Origin: Exiguobacterium sp. FSL W8-0210
GTDB taxonomy: Bacteria > Bacillota > Bacilli > Exiguobacteriales > Exiguobacteriaceae
NCBI RefSeq assembly: GCF_038006045.1
Contig: NZ_JBBOUK010000001.1
Location: 1,033,001-1,097,000 of the forward strand
Direction: 5' to 3'
Length of the DNA: 64,000 bases
The stretch's first letter is position 1, and each line of letters begins with the position of its first letter. Below, in pieces: positions 63,186 through 64,000 of this stretch. Under the pieces are notes generated by a model that saw nothing but the letters and a program-made list of their open reading frames with translations, ran no database searches and was not told where the DNA came from. A program made the position numbers and the translations under genes.

Positions 63186-64000
63186 AACACGTCGTCATCG
63201 TCGGCGGAGGAATTGCAGGTTTAACGGCTGCGGCTCTGATCGCACAAGAAGGACATACTGTTACCGTCCTTGAAGGAAGCCGTGAATGGGGGGGATCAGC
63301 CGGGAAGTTCACGCGCCGGGACCTGACGTATCCAGTAGGGGCGACACTCGGAATGGGGTTTGAGCCCGGTGGTATTCACGATCGTGTTCTTAATCATCTT
63401 GGAGTGACGTATCAGGTCGAGTCGCTCGACGTCGTCATGACGATTCGCATCGCAGGACGGACGATTCATTATTATCAGGATCGTGCTGCGTTTCTAACCG
63501 AATTGACATCACATTTTCCAGAGCAGGCATCGTCGATTCAGGCTTTCTTTGCAGAAATCGAGCAGATTTACGAGGTGATTCGTCCGCTAATGGCAGAACT
63601 TCCAGCATTACCACTTCAAGATCCAGCAGACGTCCGGCGGTTAGTCCGACATGCGAAAAGTGTCGTCCTTTTACCGTATTTTCCGCTGACGATTGGTCAT
63701 CTGTTACGAAAACATGAACTAGCGGATACGTTGTTCGCACAAGTGATCGACGGGATCTTGCTCGACAGCATGCAGACTGGGCAGGAGGCCTCAGCTTTAC
63801 TAGGAGCCGTCGCCTTATCGATTTATCATGAAGGTGCCTATTATGTTCCGGGCGGCTTGTACCGACTGGCTGAGCAATTGAAAGAGACAGCAGAGGCGAG
63901 CGGGGCAACCTGTCTCCTTGGACGGAAAGTCACGTCGATCCGAAAGACATCAGATGGATTTTTGATCGAGGATCGCCGAGGACGCTTGATGATTGCTGAT
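63182..64000 (+). CDS. Phytoene-desaturase-like FAD oxidoreductase (3' end beyond window)
   Basis: The first 273 codons of a flavin enzyme. The dinucleotide-binding motif VVIVGGGIAGLTAAALIAQ is at the N-terminus, followed by VLEGSREWGGSAG, the start typical of CrtI/CrtN-type carotenoid desaturases and related isomerases. The middle part (about 90-230) fits the substrate domain, and YVPGGLYRLAEQL the family segment before the second FAD region. Many Exiguobacterium are orange from C30 carotenoids, but whether this is the desaturase or a paralogue cannot be told. ATG overlaps the stop of the hydrolase fusion. Confidence 0.78.
   Translation, partial: MKHVVIVGGGIAGLTAAALIAQEGHTVTVLEGSREWGGSAGKFTRRDLTYPVGATLGMGFEPGGIHDRVLNHLGVTYQVESLDVVMTIRIAGRTIHYYQDRAAFLTELTSHFPEQASSIQAFFAEIEQIYEVIRPLMAELPALPLQDPADVRRLVRHAKSVVLLPYFPLTIGHLLRKHELADTLFAQVIDGILLDSMQTGQEASALLGAVALSIYHEGAYYVPGGLYRLAEQLKETAEASGATCLLGRKVTSIRKTSDGFLIEDRRGRLMIAD

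Overview
The window reads as a stretch of a low-to-mid-GC Gram-positive chromosome of the order Bacillales. I infer an Exiguobacterium-like organism. Gene order follows Bacillus subtilis over long runs: fur-xerD-deoB-pnp; ppiB ... ribT-ypuF-scpA-scpB-rluB-resABC-resDE; ymfF-ymfH-ymfI-ymfK-rodZ-pgsA-cinA-recA-rny-ymdB-spoVS-tdh-kbl. The sporulation genes that sit inside these runs in B. subtilis (dacF-spoIIA, dacB-spmAB) are missing, which fits a non-spore-former. No rRNA, tRNA, CRISPR array, prophage or plasmid genes were recognised.

Layout. 1-3411 (minus): an operon of DUF4129 membrane protein, MoxR ATPase, DUF58 protein and an OppB-type permease cut by the window edge. 3593-8814: an NAD(P)-binding protein, a secreted alpha-amylase with a CcpA (cre) site at its transcription start, a secreted endonuclease, a 238-bp nested inverted-repeat element, a DUF218/YdcF protein, a YtxH-like protein and a 57-residue membrane protein. 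8941-12476: signalling genes (response regulator-PP2C phosphatase, CorA transporter, free-standing HPt protein, CheV). 12695-16037: NADP-dependent glyceraldehyde-3-phosphate dehydrogenase with an upstream cre site, a metallo-beta-lactamase-fold hydrolase and an SDR. 16057-20767: a tightly overlapping ynjBCD-like ABC transporter operon that continues into a CDP-alcohol phosphatidyltransferase (ynjF-like) and a NUDIX hydrolase. 20930-24507: PadR regulator, an unrecognised coiled-coil protein, a DJ-1/PfpI protein, an aldo/keto reductase and ADP-ribose pyrophosphatase.

24609-36786: fur, xerD, a nucleoside-catabolism operon (deoB, pnp, pdp), an IS30-family element, an unrecognised membrane-anchored protein, an S66 carboxypeptidase, ppiB, a second PfpI protein, an orphan ribT, DUF309, scpA, scpB and rluB. 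36913-44664: cytochrome c maturation genes resABC, then an IS1182-family element, then the two-component system resDE. 44698-53377: cobalamin adenosyltransferase, the ymfF/ymfH/ymfI set linked to EF-P modification, ymfK, rodZ, pgsA, cinA and LexA-controlled recA. 53571-61423: RNase Y, ymdB, spoVS, 2-oxoacid:ferredoxin oxidoreductase (korAB), and threonine breakdown (tdh-kbl). 61572-64000: a lipoprotein fused to an alpha/beta hydrolase, overlapping a phytoene-desaturase-like FAD enzyme cut by the window end.

Most of the window is ordinary core chromosome. The parts I cannot explain from known families are the nested inverted-repeat element (6982-7219), the lipoprotein-hydrolase fusion, the extended ynj-type operon, and a few small or unrecognised genes. 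I do not see a clear new multi-gene defence or biosynthetic system.
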